A DNA stretch of 64,000 bases from Mytilus californianus (GCF_021869535.1 NW_026262581.1:121176771-121240770); one strand, 5' to 3'; counted from the first letter of the stretch, positions 1 to 11,129 are shown. Translations and numbers: made by a program. Notes: a model not told the origin generated them from the sequence alone.

Positions 1-325
1 GATAAAAGTTATAATAGATAAACAGAAACTTTAAAGAACAGCAATGATCAGCAAGGCAAGATCTACAAACAAGTCAAATTTTGCTGATATAGTTAGTAGA
101 CTGCCACTCTTTATTGGAGTGAATGCCCTTAAATGAGGATATTTTTTACCTTCTTTTGTGTTTAAGAGCAAAACTAAACAGACAAAACGATCAGCAATAT
201 AAGATCAACATAAAAGAGATTTTTGTCATGAATTCTATTCTCGTCTTCAATGAGAGTGTCCTTATTTGAATATGTACATAGACCTAGGTAAGCGACACAT
301 GCTCTTTAGAGCCTTTAGATATTGG
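1..325. repeat. End of a ~160-bp tandem repeat array (pearl/HINE-like), copy 1
   Basis: The same degenerate monomer recurs at 14570-15425, 53640-54420 and 59570-60510. It carries an 'actataatagatagaaact' segment, an 'aatgatcagcaa' segment, 'agatctacaaa', and a 'gttattgcccttaaatgacga' segment. The array ends in a shared tail around 290-320 (gagcgacac, then 'atgctctttagagcct'), also seen at 60475-60510. Arrays of ~160-bp monomers with a fixed tail resemble pearl elements or Helentron-associated elements of bivalves; that assignment is inference. The array is cut by the window edge. Confidence 0.6.
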
Positions 326-369
326 TTGCGACATGTTTGATAGACCCACTTAGGACAAAGGTATGTCAT

Positions 370-560
370 AAATAATCTCATTATAGATACTAGGATAACA
401 ATTGTGTACACCAGACGCACGTTTCGTCTACATAATACTCATCAGTGACTCTCGAATCAAAAAAATGTATAAAAGGCCAAATAAGGTAAGAAGTTGAAGG
501 GCATTGAAGACACAAAATTCCGAAAGCTTTTGTCAAATACAGCAAAGGTAATCTATTCCT
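370..560 (+). repeat. Dispersed hammerhead-bearing repeat, copy 1
   Basis: Shares order and words with 18640-18785: a 'gataacaat' stretch, the hammerhead segment 'cagacgcacgtttcgtcta', then 'gttgaaggg', 'cattgaag' and 'acacaaaattcc'. The + orientation quoted is that of the shared text, so the ribozyme is on the opposite strand. A retrozyme-like element is a reasonable inference because small non-autonomous retroelements with hammerheads are known in animals. Confidence 0.5.
408..451 (-). ncRNA. Hammerhead ribozyme, weakened copy (family 1)
   Basis: Read on the - strand it has the CTGATGA core, a stem II region of 13 nt, GAAA, a two-base stem III (AC/GT) around a GTGC loop, a C before the cleavage site and a partner strand for stem I. 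Stem II has an internal A/G mismatch and outer stem I pairs are lost, so activity is doubtful. It sits in a dispersed repeat (about 370-560) shared with 18640-18785 and 19955-20060. Confidence 0.5.
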
Positions 561-1166
561 GTGGTAGAAAATCTATAGTGGTTCGAATATTTCATTTTTT
601 TGTAAACAGTTAATTTATAATTAAGATGGTTTTAAGAACATGTCCTGTTGATTTGTATAATGGCAAGCCACAGTGTTAATGGGAATAATAATAAACATCG
701 GGGTTTGCTGTGATTCTCCATAAGTTTCATTGCACAATTTTAACCAAACAAACAACGAGTCCTAGTAATTTGAGTAGGTTGAATCTGCGCTAAAAGACAT
801 ATTTCACCCATTTCTCCATTGACCTTACTTGTGCCTTCTTGCATTTTGTTCGTGTGTCCTACATCTATTAGCTTCCAATTTTTTTTATTTCCCTTTCTGC
901 ATGTTAATCCTCATGTGGTAATTCATCTCTAACCTAGTTTAGTTTTTTTCTAATTATCTACCTAGTCCTAGGTCAGCCTCTTTTTTATTTTTATAATATG
1001 CTATACTTATCTCCCTTATTTCTCTTTTAAAACGTCACACAATAGTTGGCAATCCTTATCTTTATTTTCATTAGTATACTTATGAATAAGATTATTAATC
1101 TTCCTATATCCATTTATTATTCAACGTTTTTATTAGGTTTTGGATTTTCAGATATTTTGGTCTTGA

Positions 1167-1210
1167 GCATTACTGAAGAGACATTAATTGTCGAAATGCA
1201 CTTCGGTGCA
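1167..1210 (+). ncRNA. Hammerhead ribozyme-like motif (family 2), partly decayed
   Basis: The + strand shows CTGAAGA (the core allows any base at position 7), a perfect four-base stem II (GACA/TGTC, with more A/T pairing), then GAAA. Stem III has one mismatch and stem I pairing is poor (gcatta against ggtgca). The same family has a complete copy at 10969-11012 and a good copy at 25793-25836. Confidence 0.5.
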
Positions 1211-1299
1211 TAAAAATTGGCACCGTTACTGTTATTATTAAAAGGCTACCCCCTTCGAACTCTTTAAGCTACAATCATCATGATGACTACTGAAAACGT

Positions 1300-1476
1300 G
1301 AAACCAGGTTCAATCCACAATTTTCTGCATTTGAAAATGCCTGTACCAAGTCAGGAATATGACAGTTGTTGTCCATTCGTTTGATGTGTTTTATCTTTTG
1401 GTTTTGCCATTTGATTAGGGACTTTCCGTTTTGAATTTTCCTCGGAGTTCAGTATTTTTGTGATTTTACTTTTTAC
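1300..1476 (-). repeat. Fragment of the ~460-bp dispersed repeat
   Basis: Reverse-complement copy of part of the repeat at 32215-32669 and 50755-51233. Shared words include 'accaggttcaatccac', 'ccaagtcaggaatatgacag', 'ttgatgtgtttt' and 'gagttcagtatttttgtga'. This copy is shorter and more diverged than the other two. Confidence 0.7.
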
Positions 1477-1784
1477 ATATCTTTTTCGCCCTTTCATTTC
1501 TTACGTTTTCTTCAAAATGTGTTTCTTGGAAAAATGCAGTAGAGCATTTATGAACTTTTAACCATTCAATCATCCTCCCTCTTTTTTCCTTATTGTTAAA
1601 CACTATTTGCATTGAGACTACTTTAATCTATAACATTTTGCTGATTCATTTAGTCAATCTGTTTTGATTGAATTGTTATCTTTTTGAAATCTCACCCTGG
1701 GAGATAAAAATCTCCTGCAATTAATAATGTTGTATTTTTTTAATTTGAGTAGCTTTTTTTAACAGATGCTTTTATATGAAAATA

Positions 1785-1930
1785 AGGAGATGTGGTATGG
1801 TTGCCAATATCAGACAACTATCTACCAGAGTTCAAATGAAATGGATGTAAGCAATTTAAGGAGACGGTACGGCCTTCAACAATGAGAAAAACCCATAACG
1901 TATAGTCGGCTATAAAAGGTCAGTTTAAGC
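1785..1930 (-). repeat. Fragment of a 'catcttctt'-ended dispersed repeat
   Basis: Reverse complement of the family ending in '(t)ggcaatcataccacatct', also found at 4150-4210, 31389-31750, 33775-33830, 37276-37584 with 41893-41945, 40395-40535 and 43128-43335. This copy has the complement of that end near 1790 and of the 'gttgaaggccgta' segment near 1880. No coding capacity is seen. Confidence 0.6.
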
Positions 1931-3287
1931 TTTGTTCGTTAGATGATTTAGGACTGTAAAAGGCTGATACATAAAGTGATCTGCTTCCATTAATAAAATA
2001 TATTGCTCTAATCATTTTAGATTGATCTTTTAGTCAAATACCTCCACTTCATCCCATATAAAGTCTGATTTTATAGAAATACGTACACCACCCCCTCCCG
2101 ACCCTTCAAGTCATTTCTCTATATTTATACGCTTCAATATTTTTGGTACTTAATTCGAGCCAAGTTTCTGTTCCTATGTCAGGTGTATTGCTATCTATAT
2201 GATTCTGTACTCTGTATTGATAATGTCGAATTGTCTGAAAGTTAATGTTAAGTATCCGTATTGGTGTCTAACAATTTGCTTCTATTTGCTTAATACGTAT
2301 TGACGTTGATTGGTGAGAATTTTAATTTATATCTGTTGTTGTTTCCAGGCTACACTCATCATCATTTGAATATAAGTATGAATTTAAAATGGATTAAATG
2401 AGATAGTACCACGCTAAAAAAAGAAGACATGTTCTATATTAAGTTGTTCTCATTAAAAATAAATGCAAACTATTCATACTTTTATACTTATGTATTACAA
2501 CGAATATTCTGACAATCAATATGATACCATTGCTATCAGATTTCATAGAATAATACCTCTGTGTTCTAAAGTTACAGCATCATCAGAATTGCCAAAGATC
2601 AGAACTTTATTTTAATTAGTCCATTGGTTGTTGCAAGACCCCATTTTTATTATTGCGTTTAGAGGGGTGCTTTTTTTGTATAATACTATTAAATGTTATT
2701 GCTCTGTTGCACTTTTGTTGTATTTTGATTGATTGAAGTTTGTTTTGGGGGTATCATTGTCATGTACAATCACATTACATACTGTACAAAACCGGTATTT
2801 ATTTTACCTCCTATACATTTCTAGGAATATTTTTGTTAAAAGAGAACAGGTGGAGACACTGTATATTTACAATTGGGTTAGTGGACGTGTTTTATTTTAA
2901 TACACGGTTAGTAGCAGTGTTACGTCCCTTTATAAAAACAACATGACGTTGAAGAAAAATTTGAAACGTTTCACCCAGAAAACAGATGAAGAAATGGATG
3001 ATAAACGATTGAAAAGAAATGCAGAAATCACATCAAGGGCTGACAGATTGTTATTATTGGTATTTGTTTTTATATGGACCAATGAAAGTAGGTTCTCAAC
3101 ATTGAAGCCTTGATCACTTTAATCCGCTAGTTTGAATACCACATGTTAAGATAGTCGGTAAGATATATCCGTCGCACAGTGTGATAGTGATATCGTATTA
3201 GGTCACTAGCACACTGTGTAACTAATAGTACATTCAGTATAAATAATTACAACGCAAAGAGTTATACCCGAACTAGGCATAAGTTCT
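1931..3287. other. Intergenic, no gene recognised
   Basis: AT-rich sequence. One 68-codon open frame at 2740-2946 has no recognisable domain and hydrophobic, low-complexity composition, so it is not called. No repeat match to other parts of the window was noticed. Confidence 0.5.
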
Positions 3288-4149
3288 TTAGGGACCGGTC
3301 AAAATTTCTTGATGCATGGGACCGGTGCAAAAAGAAAATTGTCTGAAATAATTCTCTTGATCCCATGGTTACTGGCAGAATAAAAATATGCTTGTCCCAT
3401 GCACTTTACCTAGTAAAAAAGTGTGTGTCCCATGTTAAAACACAAAAAACATGATCAGAGTTGCATGTGGCTACATTTCATGCTACAATGTATTTGGATA
3501 GCTGAAAAATAATGCTACTATGTGTGAACTGTATCTATATTGCTGTTATAAAGTAAACAAAACAATACATAAGCATATTTTATTGCCAACACAGGAGCCC
3601 AAACAGATGACAATATGGTATTGACTATAATAAATGATACATGCAATATTAAACAATTAACATGTATGAAGTGTATGGTAGAATACATTTTTTCAAAAAA
3701 ATTGCTGCTTAATTTAGAATCTGACTATTCTAAATTAACAGTGGGTAGGTAATTCGGCTTTATGGGAGGACAGAATTATATTTGACAATCATGCTTTTTT
3801 GTGCAGAAACACTATCCATGAATTCGTTTTTTTTTTTTTACATTTGTTAAACAGTTATACATGTAAAATATCTAATCAAATTTTTACATATTTTTTTAAT
3901 TTTATATCAAAGTATTTTTTCATGTTTATTCTGTTCCAAAGTTTTTTTTTTGTTGCCTTCACTGTTCTTTAAGGATTTCTTTAAGGGACTGGTCAATGTT
4001 TATTGGGGGTTGGGACCGGTGCAATTCATATTTCTCCCTTAAAAAAAGCTCTGAATATACCAAAAAAAGTTTCTGTCCTATATGAAATATCTACTAAATA
4101 AGTATATGTCCTATCTATTCTATGACATAAATCAAACAGACTATAGTTG

Positions 4150-4210
4150 TTAAATTCTGTGTCATTTGGTCTCTTGTGGAGAGTTGTCTCATTGGCAATC
4201 ATACCACATC
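4150..4210 (+). repeat. End fragment of the 'catcttctt'-ended repeat
   Basis: Contains 'gtgtcatttggtctcttg', 'gagttgtctcattggcaatc' and 'ataccacatct', matching the terminal 60 bases of copies at 33775-33830 and 43290-43335. Confidence 0.65.
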
Positions 4211-4320
4211 TAGTAGTCTTTGAATTTGTCTGGAATTTTAAATGATCTCCTCCTTAATTGAAGAAGGCAAATAAGATTCCTTTTCAATTTCACTTTCACT
4301 TTCACTGCCACTACTACTAC

Positions 4321-5720
4321 CAGGGGCGGATCCAGGATTTTGGAAAGGGGGGCGTAGTAATAAAGTTGAGCGGAGCGAGGCGAAAAAAATTTTTTGACCT
4401 TTTTTTATGGCTAAAAAACATAAAATAAGTGTAAAATGCATTTTATAGTTAAAGTGTAGGGGTTGGACATTTTTGGTGCCGTATTCTCTCCACCAATTGT
4501 CTATTATGAAATGATTGGATGGATCCAAAGCTATGTACTAATTAATATATTTGATGTGGGATTTGTCAGTAAAAAATGGACATGGAAAATTATCGTTTGT
4601 TGTATGGTTAGTTAGCATAACCTCACAGATTTCTTGTTGTAAACAAGATATATGGCTATTCAATGAATTTTACAATACGACCGACACGAAGAAAGACAAA
4701 CAAGCAATTTTCATCCAAATGTTTGGTTGAAATGTTTTACCCAACAAAGGAAGTGAGGGGTTCCAAATCAACCAAAGGCTACGAATTAGTCGGAAATGAC
4801 AATGAAGTTGTGAATGACGGTCGACACATGGAGACATATAGGCCACACCCAGCAGGCAGGTTGCAGTCGGGCCTTGAAAAAGTATTCAGTATATCAGTTC
4901 GGCGAAACAGACATTCCGGTCAGATATGGGATTCACATGCAATTTAACCCCCCCAAAAAAAAAATTACGCCCGTTTTTTATTCATCATGTTCATTTAATG
5001 CTAAATAATTCTGTTGAAAATATTTTTTTCTAATAGCAAAAAAGTGGACAAGATTATTGTTTTCAATCCAGATACGGCCAGAATTTTTGTTTAAGGCAAA
5101 AATCAGGGTCAGAATTTTTTCTCTTAAAAATCTCAGACTGCCCCCTCAGATCAAATGGTCCGTACCTTAGACTTTAAATCTATATCTATAGCTTACTGAC
5201 TGGGGATCACTATTCAGCAATGTTATTAATGGGCTGGGGCGTGTGGGGTTAAACATGTTTTCGTAGGTAAATATAATATTGCTGTGGAACTTTTTTTGTC
5301 ATGAGAGTGTAATAGAGTATTACTTTCTGTTGGGTGGAATTGTGAAATAGAATTCAATACGTTCTTGCTCAATACTTTGTCGCTTTGAAGGCGTCGTGCT
5401 TGTCATCCTCAGCCTAAGCAATGTGTTACTGTGATTTGAATTTCAAACTGACTGAGTGACGTTTTTTTCGACGAACTGGTCAGCTCCACCGTAGAGAATC
5501 ACATGACTTTGACATAATCAATAATATATTACACTAAATACTAGCGAAAAATATCTTTATAAGTAAAGAATTGTCGCATAAAAATTAAATACACGGGAAA
5601 TGGCAAAGTTCACGAAGTCTAGTCTGATTAATCATTTTACAAAAAAAAAAAAAAAAAAAAAAGTGCAAGCAAAAGGGGGGGGGCGTACGCCCTCTACGCC
5701 CCCCTCTGGATCCGCCACTG
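4321..5720. mobile_element. hAT-type DNA element, 1.4 kb, non-autonomous
   Basis: Termini are inverted: CAGGGGCGGATCCAG on the left and CTGGATCCGCCACTG on the right, i.e. CAG...CTG ends as in hAT elements. The flanking eight bases match 7 of 8 (ACTACTAC at 4313-4320, ACTTCTAC at 5721-5728), the expected hAT duplication length. G-runs follow the left end and precede the right end. Internal open frames (4663-4947 and 5600-5788) are not recognisably a transposase. The element sits inside the 3291-8428 element and splits an acidic frame on the - strand. Confidence 0.75.
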
Positions 5721-6138
5721 ACTTCTACGGTATTCATCATTTAGTATTATTATCATCATTGTCATTATCACTGTCAGAACTGTCATAGGCTCTTATTACA
5801 AGGTCATCTTCTTCATCACTTTGGATTTGTTCATTATCTACACCACAAACTGCTCAGTCTGAAAAGACCAGATTTTGTGCTCACATTTTACTTGACTAGT
5901 CTCGACATGTTGATATATATTATATGAATATATCAAAAAGGGATCAAACATTAAAGAAATTATTAAAATTGTCCTTCTGATTAAAGTGGTGAAGTATAAA
6001 GCAATACCTCCTGCTTGGGGCAAAAAGATCACACCTACCAGAGAGTATTAAATTCTAAATAACATTCATTCAAAATTGCAACATCCTGTTAAACTTAAAT
6101 CGCAAGGCCTTTTGAATTCACTAGATAAGTAGGTAAAT

Positions 6139-6656
6139 GGACAGAAAGTCACAGGACAAAAAGTCACAAATTTGATAGGACAAAAAGTCACAAATTTGAT
6201 AGGACAAAAAGTCACAAATAATATGTATACACTTGTTTGAATATTTTAGAGAAAGATCTTTAAATATTTACTTTTTATTACATATATTTATTTTACAGTT
6301 GAGAAAATTGTTCATTAGACTTGATAAATAAAGATTTATTAAATTTTAATCATGCAAAAGATATATTTCTTGGCACCATGAAGCCGTTTAAGTACCAACC
6401 CACTTTGACATTTTGTTTTCATAACAATTATTTGATCATTATAAATACTTTTTTTATATAAATTTTGTTTACAAAGTTGCTTTATATACTAAAGTTCAAG
6501 AAAAGTACAAAAATGTTTTTTTTTAAATAAGTGTTTTCTTGTTAAAGAAAAATAATCTCAAAACTGAATTGTGATTTTTTGTCCTGTGGCTTTTTGTCTG
6601 TGACTTTTTGTCCTGTGGCTTTTTGTCTGTGACTTTTTGTCCTGTGACTTTCTGTC
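6139..6656. mobile_element. MITE with 'gacaaaaagtcaca' inverted repeats
   Basis: The left end reads 'gacagaaagtcacaggacaa' followed by two to three tandem units built on 'gacaaaaagtcacaaatttg'. The right end (about 6550-6656) is the reverse complement, 'ttgtcctgtgactttctgtc', preceded by tandem 'tgtgactttttgtcctgtgg' units. The ~330-bp core is AT-rich without a frame. No clear target duplication was found. It lies within the 3291-8428 element. Confidence 0.6.
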
Positions 6657-6849
6657 TTACATTCGATAAGTAATACACGAGTTTAAGAAAAGTAGGGCTT
6701 TCTTTTTACCTGTAAAACACACATGTACTGATGTAATTAATTAAACCTTATTAAAGTGCCTCTTGTATGCCATGTCTTTAAATCTGACAAAAATTTATTT
6801 AAATTTGATTAAAATAAATTTTTACTGTAACTTTGGAACACATTTCCTT

Positions 6850-7950
6850 TTTTAAAAGGTTATCAAGGATTGTTATGAAAGTTCTATTATCATGATTATA
6901 TTAAATTTTTGTTTTAACAAAACAAAGGTGTCATTTTTAAAATTTTATAACTTTTTCAAATCAGCTTGGATTTTCATCAAATTTTTCAGCTATCTTTATT
7001 TTATATTTATCTTATTGTATTGTGTCAAATTTAAGGACTTAGTTAATAGGTAAAAAAAGGCTAAAATTTTCAGTTTTGACAAAATTCAGATAGAAACCTA
7101 TAATTTAAATATTTAAATTTGACAGCAATAAACCAAATTACCAAATAACCTGGGTTTTTTTGTAAGATAAAAATATAATGAAGATAGCTGTAGATTTGGA
7201 TGAAAATTCAAGTTGCTTTGAAAATATAGTTATAAAATAATTTAAAGTTAACTATCCAAATTTAGTCTGAACTGCAAATTCTAGCTTTTTTGAACTAGAT
7301 TAATTTAATCCTTAAATTTGACAGCAATACCCCAAACTACATAACCACCTGGGATTCAGTAAGATCAATATATAACTGAGATAGCTGTATAGTTTGATGA
7401 AAATCCAAGTTGATTTGAAAAAGTTATAAAAAACATTAAAGTGTACTATCTGAATTTAGTCCAAAATGCAAATTCTATCTTTTTTTTCCATAGATTAATA
7501 TAATCCTTAAATTTGACAGCAATACAACAAACTACATAACGACCTGGGATTCAGTAAGATCAATATATAACTGAAAAAGCTGTATAGTTTGATGAAAATC
7601 CAAGTTGATTTGAAAAAGTTATAAAACAAATTAAAGTGTACTATCTGAATTTAGTCCAAAATGCAAATTCTATCTTTTTTTACCTAGATTAATTTAATCC
7701 TTAAATTTGACAGCAATACACCAAACTACATAACGACCTGGAATTCAGTAAGATCAATATATAACTAAGATAGCTGTATAGTTTGATGAAAATCCAAGTT
7801 GATTTGAAAAAGTTATAAAAATAATTAAAGATGACTATCTGAATTTCATCAAATTTTTTTTACCTATTAATTTAATTCTTTAATTTCACAGCAATGAACC
7901 AAACTACCAAAAAAAACTGGAATTTTGATAGATCTATATTCAATTTAGTT
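6850..7950. repeat. ~195-bp tandem satellite, about five copies
   Basis: The phrase 'gggattcagtaagatcaata' occurs at 7351 and 7546, and with one change at 7740, giving a 194-195 bp period. Each unit also has 'ttgatgaaaatccaagttga', 'tttgaaaaagttataaaa' and 'ccttaaatttgacagcaata'. More diverged units extend to about 6850 on the left and 7950 on the right. The array is inside the 3291-8428 element. Confidence 0.8.
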
Positions 7951-8431
7951 AGATGGGCTGATTTACACCATATGTTACTTGTTTGTTCCTCAATTAATCT
8001 TATTTATTTTGTTGTAATTAAATTTGTATAGACTATTTTCTACATTCATACATATGCCATAACAATATTGCTGTCCTATCAGTGCTGAAAACTAAAAAAG
8101 TAGAAGTCCTATCAAAAATTAAGTTAAAAAAATGTGTGTCCTACTGCGTTTTGCACCGGTCCCAATCCCCCAATAAATATTGAAAATGAATTTGGTATGT
8201 TGTAACTGTTAAATTCACATTGCTAGATGTTCATGATGTTATTTTTGTTTGTTATAGATTTATCAAATATTTTTTTTTTCATATACAGACATTGTTTCAA
8301 AAAGTTCATGTCCCATGCTTGCCAATAATGAAAAAACATTGAGTCCCATTCCTGTAAACACTGCAAAAAGTGCTTGTCCCATTACAGTTTGCACCGGTCC
8401 CATGCATCAAGAAATTTTGACCGGTCCCTTA

Positions 8432-9245
8432 TAACTGAATTCTGCATACTATATCCGCATCGTTTACAAAAATGTAAATGATTTCGGAAAGTAGAAAAGT
8501 AAGCTTTAATAATGGAATCGCGAATGAATGTTTATACTTCAAAATTACTGTAATCAACTGTCCCAATTTAAAAAAATTATTAAACCTATTTCAGCCAAAC
8601 AAACAAAAAATGACAGAATTTTGTATACTATGACAAAATGCAGTTTATTTTGTGTTATTCAAAATAAATTATATAAGTGACCGAGTTTATTTTCAAGCCA
8701 CATGTTGTGAAAATATACACATTTTGGAAGGATAAAACAGAGGAAAAGTATTATGGTCATAGAAATAAAACTTAATGGCAATTTGAAATAAAATATTATA
8801 AAATGCTTTTAGAGAAAATGTGGTATCGAACTTTTTTCTAGCTGTAATAAAAAATAATAAAATTTTCTGTACATTCCTTTATAAAATGTAATTAAAAGAA
8901 CTTTCTCTCTTTATACGACCGAGTTAAAAATAATGATATCAATAAAAAATATTCTATATTTTGTAAAAACATACTACATCGACATTTATACATTGAACTG
9001 TCAATCCTAACCAATATTCGACGCTTCCGGTGGGCACAAGACATACAGTAATAAGATAAATTCAAGAATTTATAAAGCAAGTAAAATGATTATGATAGAA
9101 AATAATAAAAAATAATATGCGAAAAAATAAAAGAAAGGGAGAATAACTTTTTGCTTTTAGTTCATCTGCCTTTCTGGGCTGAATTAATCCGGCTTCCGTG
9201 GCGGGACCAGGGAAATAAAATCCTCGCCGGTACAGCTCCACTCTA
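8432..9245. other. Intergenic, nothing recognised
   Basis: AT-rich single-copy-looking sequence between the TIR element and the 3' end of the LINE remnant. A short open frame at 8892-9080 (- strand) has no recognisable features. Confidence 0.4.
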
Positions 9246-10560
9246 TTATTTGACTCGCTTGGATATTTGGGAGACAGACCAGAAAGAGAATGTTAAAAGC
9301 TTCCTTTTTAAGGATATCAAGAAGGAAGCCTTAAGTACTGTTGCTGGTAAACAGTTCCAGGTTGTCACTATTCTTAGGAAAAAAGCTGTAATCAAAGCCA
9401 TTTACCTTCATTGAGTATTGCCGGAAATTCTAGCTATTTGATGATCTTGCCAAAGTTCTTGTTGACATTGGTGTAAGATAATAGTCGTATTGTGTATCCA
9501 TAAGATCGTTTACGACCTTGTAAAACATTACCAATTGCAGCTCCTTCCTCCTGTTTTTAATGATTCCCGAACATGCTAATCACACTACTGGTGTTTCCAT
9601 AGCGGTTGGTGGCATAACGGGCAGCACGGCGATGGACCTTTTCAACGTTTGTCACCTGCTCTTTCTGATACTGATTTCATACTGTTGCACAGTAATCTAA
9701 GTTGAACTGCAACGTAGGCGTTCGTCTTTGTATAACTATTAGATGTTCTTAGGTTGCGCTTAATAAATCTCAGCATGGTGTTAGCATGCTATAAGCTAGT
9801 TTACTTTTTTATCGACGTGTTGTTTCCAGGACATGTCGTATTCGATGTCAACTCCAAGGTATTTGGTACTTCGTGATCATTCAATGACTTGTCCCTTTAG
9901 AGTGTACGAATGTGTAATTGGTGAGCGTGATCTGGTAGGTACTAGTAGTTTGTACGCTGCACTTCTGTGGTTGGAAGTCTATGCTTCAATATTTTTCCCA
10001 TTATGTAAGTTTATAAAATTTCCGGCAGTATATTGATATCAGCGAGTGATGGTATCGTCATGTATACCATGCAATCGTCAGCAAAAATATGTTATGTTAC
10101 CAGGTACAAATGTAAGTCGTTGATAAATAGTAGGAATAGTAATGGTCCTAGTACAATTCCCACTGACCACAAGAACTTTCGCTCAAAGATGACTTGTTGC
10201 GTAAGACCACATAATAATGATCGTATCACTTTTGCGTATGTCCTGTGATTCTCTTAATGGCGTCCATGTTGGACACGATCAAAGGCCTTAGAAAAGTTGA
10301 TGATGAACATATCAATCTGCTTTCCTCTGTCTCGAGCTGATGCAAGTTTATGATAAAGTGTGATGAGTTGTTTTTCTTTCACAGCTTCGTCTTCTTTCAA
10401 AACAGCATTTGTTACCTTGTAGTTTTATAGATGTTTCATAGTGTTACTTACAATAATATGTTCAATCAATTTACAGCATATTCAGGTGAGTGATACAGGT
10501 TTATAGTTGCTTGCATCATTCCAGTCTTCTTGTACTGTGACGTACCTAAGACATCAATGA
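9246..10560 (-). pseudogene. Degenerate LINE (Jockey/RTE/CR1-like) reverse transcriptase, C-terminal half
   Basis: Read on the - strand in broken frames, the order fits a non-LTR reverse transcriptase. Near 10260-10380 there is 'ASARDRGKQIDMFIINFSKA' followed by FDRV (the DFSKAFDxV region). Near 10100-10180 there is GPLLFLLFINDL-like sequence, then YFADDC (the FADD catalytic motif region). Near 9580-9660 there is VHRRAARYATNRYGNTSSV, the usual 'VQRRAARxVT' segment, and near 9330-9400 'TTWNCLPATVLKASFL', the usual C-terminal WNxLP block. Several stops and frame changes mean it is dead. A + strand open frame at 9151-9414 is only its shadow. Confidence 0.8.
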
Positions 10561-10563
10561 CCT

Positions 10564-10564
<1 letters not shown>

Positions 10565-10616
<52 letters not shown>
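10565..10616. repeat. (CA)/(TA) microsatellite
   Basis: A short CA run followed by about 20 TA dinucleotides. It borders the repeat at 10617-11062 and may mark its insertion point. Confidence 0.9.
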
Positions 10617-10618
<2 letters not shown>

Positions 10619-11062
10619 AGTCTAAATTGAAAACAACGTTCAAACCTATGATTGCGTTGGATAAAAACCGCAATTTTTATACGTGTGCATGCAAAACAAA
10701 TTTCTTGTTAGAGGGGTCTAAATACAGCACAAACAACATTTTCCAAAAGACCAAAAAAAGTGAAAAAGTATATTTTAACAAAACGCATTTGACTAACAGG
10801 TCAAACAACAAATGTTCTTAAACACTGCTGACTGCCATTGGCGATTGCCAAATAAACGGATCACCGATGTAATAAATGGATCTTAATTATAAATTTAATA
10901 CTAAACAGAAAACAATAAACTTCCGGAAAAGATGGTATACCGCAAACAAAAGGTGCAAAGGTTTTTGTACACCATATCCGGATTTCGACAATTAATGTCT
11001 CTTCAGTGATGTTAGGAATCGAAACGGTATTTGGAAAGCCATACAATTTACCTCAATTTAGG
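10617..11062 (-). repeat. Hammerhead-bearing dispersed repeat (family 2), full copy
   Basis: On the - strand it begins near 11062 with 'attgaggtaaattgtatggc', contains the complete hammerhead at 11012-10969, then 'taagatccattta', 'gtgatccgtttatttggcaa', 'tagacccctcta' and 'ttttgcatgcacacgtataa', ending beside a TA microsatellite. A + strand copy lies at 25740-26200 and a 5'-shortened copy at 25380-25660; all are very similar. The 64-codon frames inside it (10627-10821 here) recur in the other copies but run opposite to the ribozyme and look incidental. It lies just downstream, on the same strand, of a Penelope-like GIY-YIG remnant, so it could be the terminal repeat of such an element. Confidence 0.75.
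10969..11012 (-). ncRNA. Hammerhead ribozyme, complete (family 2)
   Basis: All parts of a type I hammerhead with a very short stem III are present on the - strand. Stem I is six pairs (ACATCA with TGGTGT, one G-T). The first core strand is CTGAAGA, stem II is GACA/TGTC extended by A-T pairs, the second core is GAAA, and stem III is AT/AT around a CCGG loop. The base before the predicted cleavage site is A (allowed: not G). Predicted to cleave just before the TGGTGT strand. Minimal stem III is typical of hammerheads in Penelope-like elements and retrozymes. Confidence 0.8.
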
Positions 11063-11069
11063 ATAGACT

Positions 11070-11081
11070 CTATATATATAC

Positions 11082-11123
<42 letters not shown>
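11070..11123. repeat. (TA)/(TG) microsatellite
   Basis: Short TA stretch followed by about 19 TG dinucleotides ending at 11123. Confidence 0.9.

Positions 11124-11129
<6 letters not shown>

Larger units (their letters stand above)
3291..8428. mobile_element. 5.1-kb TIR DNA element with TTA target duplication (PIF/Harbinger-like)
   Basis: The ends are near-perfect inverted repeats of about 42 bp beginning GGGACCGGTCAAAATTTC; the right end reads 'gaaattttgaccggtccc'. TTA lies immediately outside both ends (3288-3290 and 8429-8431), a three-base duplication typical of PIF/Harbinger (TWA). Beyond the TIRs both sides contain spaced 'gtcccat' words. A second pair of related inverted segments lies inside (about 3983-4030 and 8150-8190, 'ttgcaccggtccca'). 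No transposase frame is seen; an acidic Ser/Glu/Asp-rich reading on the - strand (about 5730-5850 and 4238-4320) is split by the hAT insertion. Probably a non-autonomous or decayed composite. Confidence 0.7.

Noticed and set aside
4663-4947. 94-codon frame inside the hAT element as a transposase
   Set aside because: No hAT dimerisation or catalytic motif is seen; too short and unrecognised.
9151-9414. 87-codon + strand open frame that looks protein-like
   Set aside because: The - strand reads as a LINE C-terminus (TTWNCLPATV block) in continuity with the reverse transcriptase to its right, so the + frame is a shadow.
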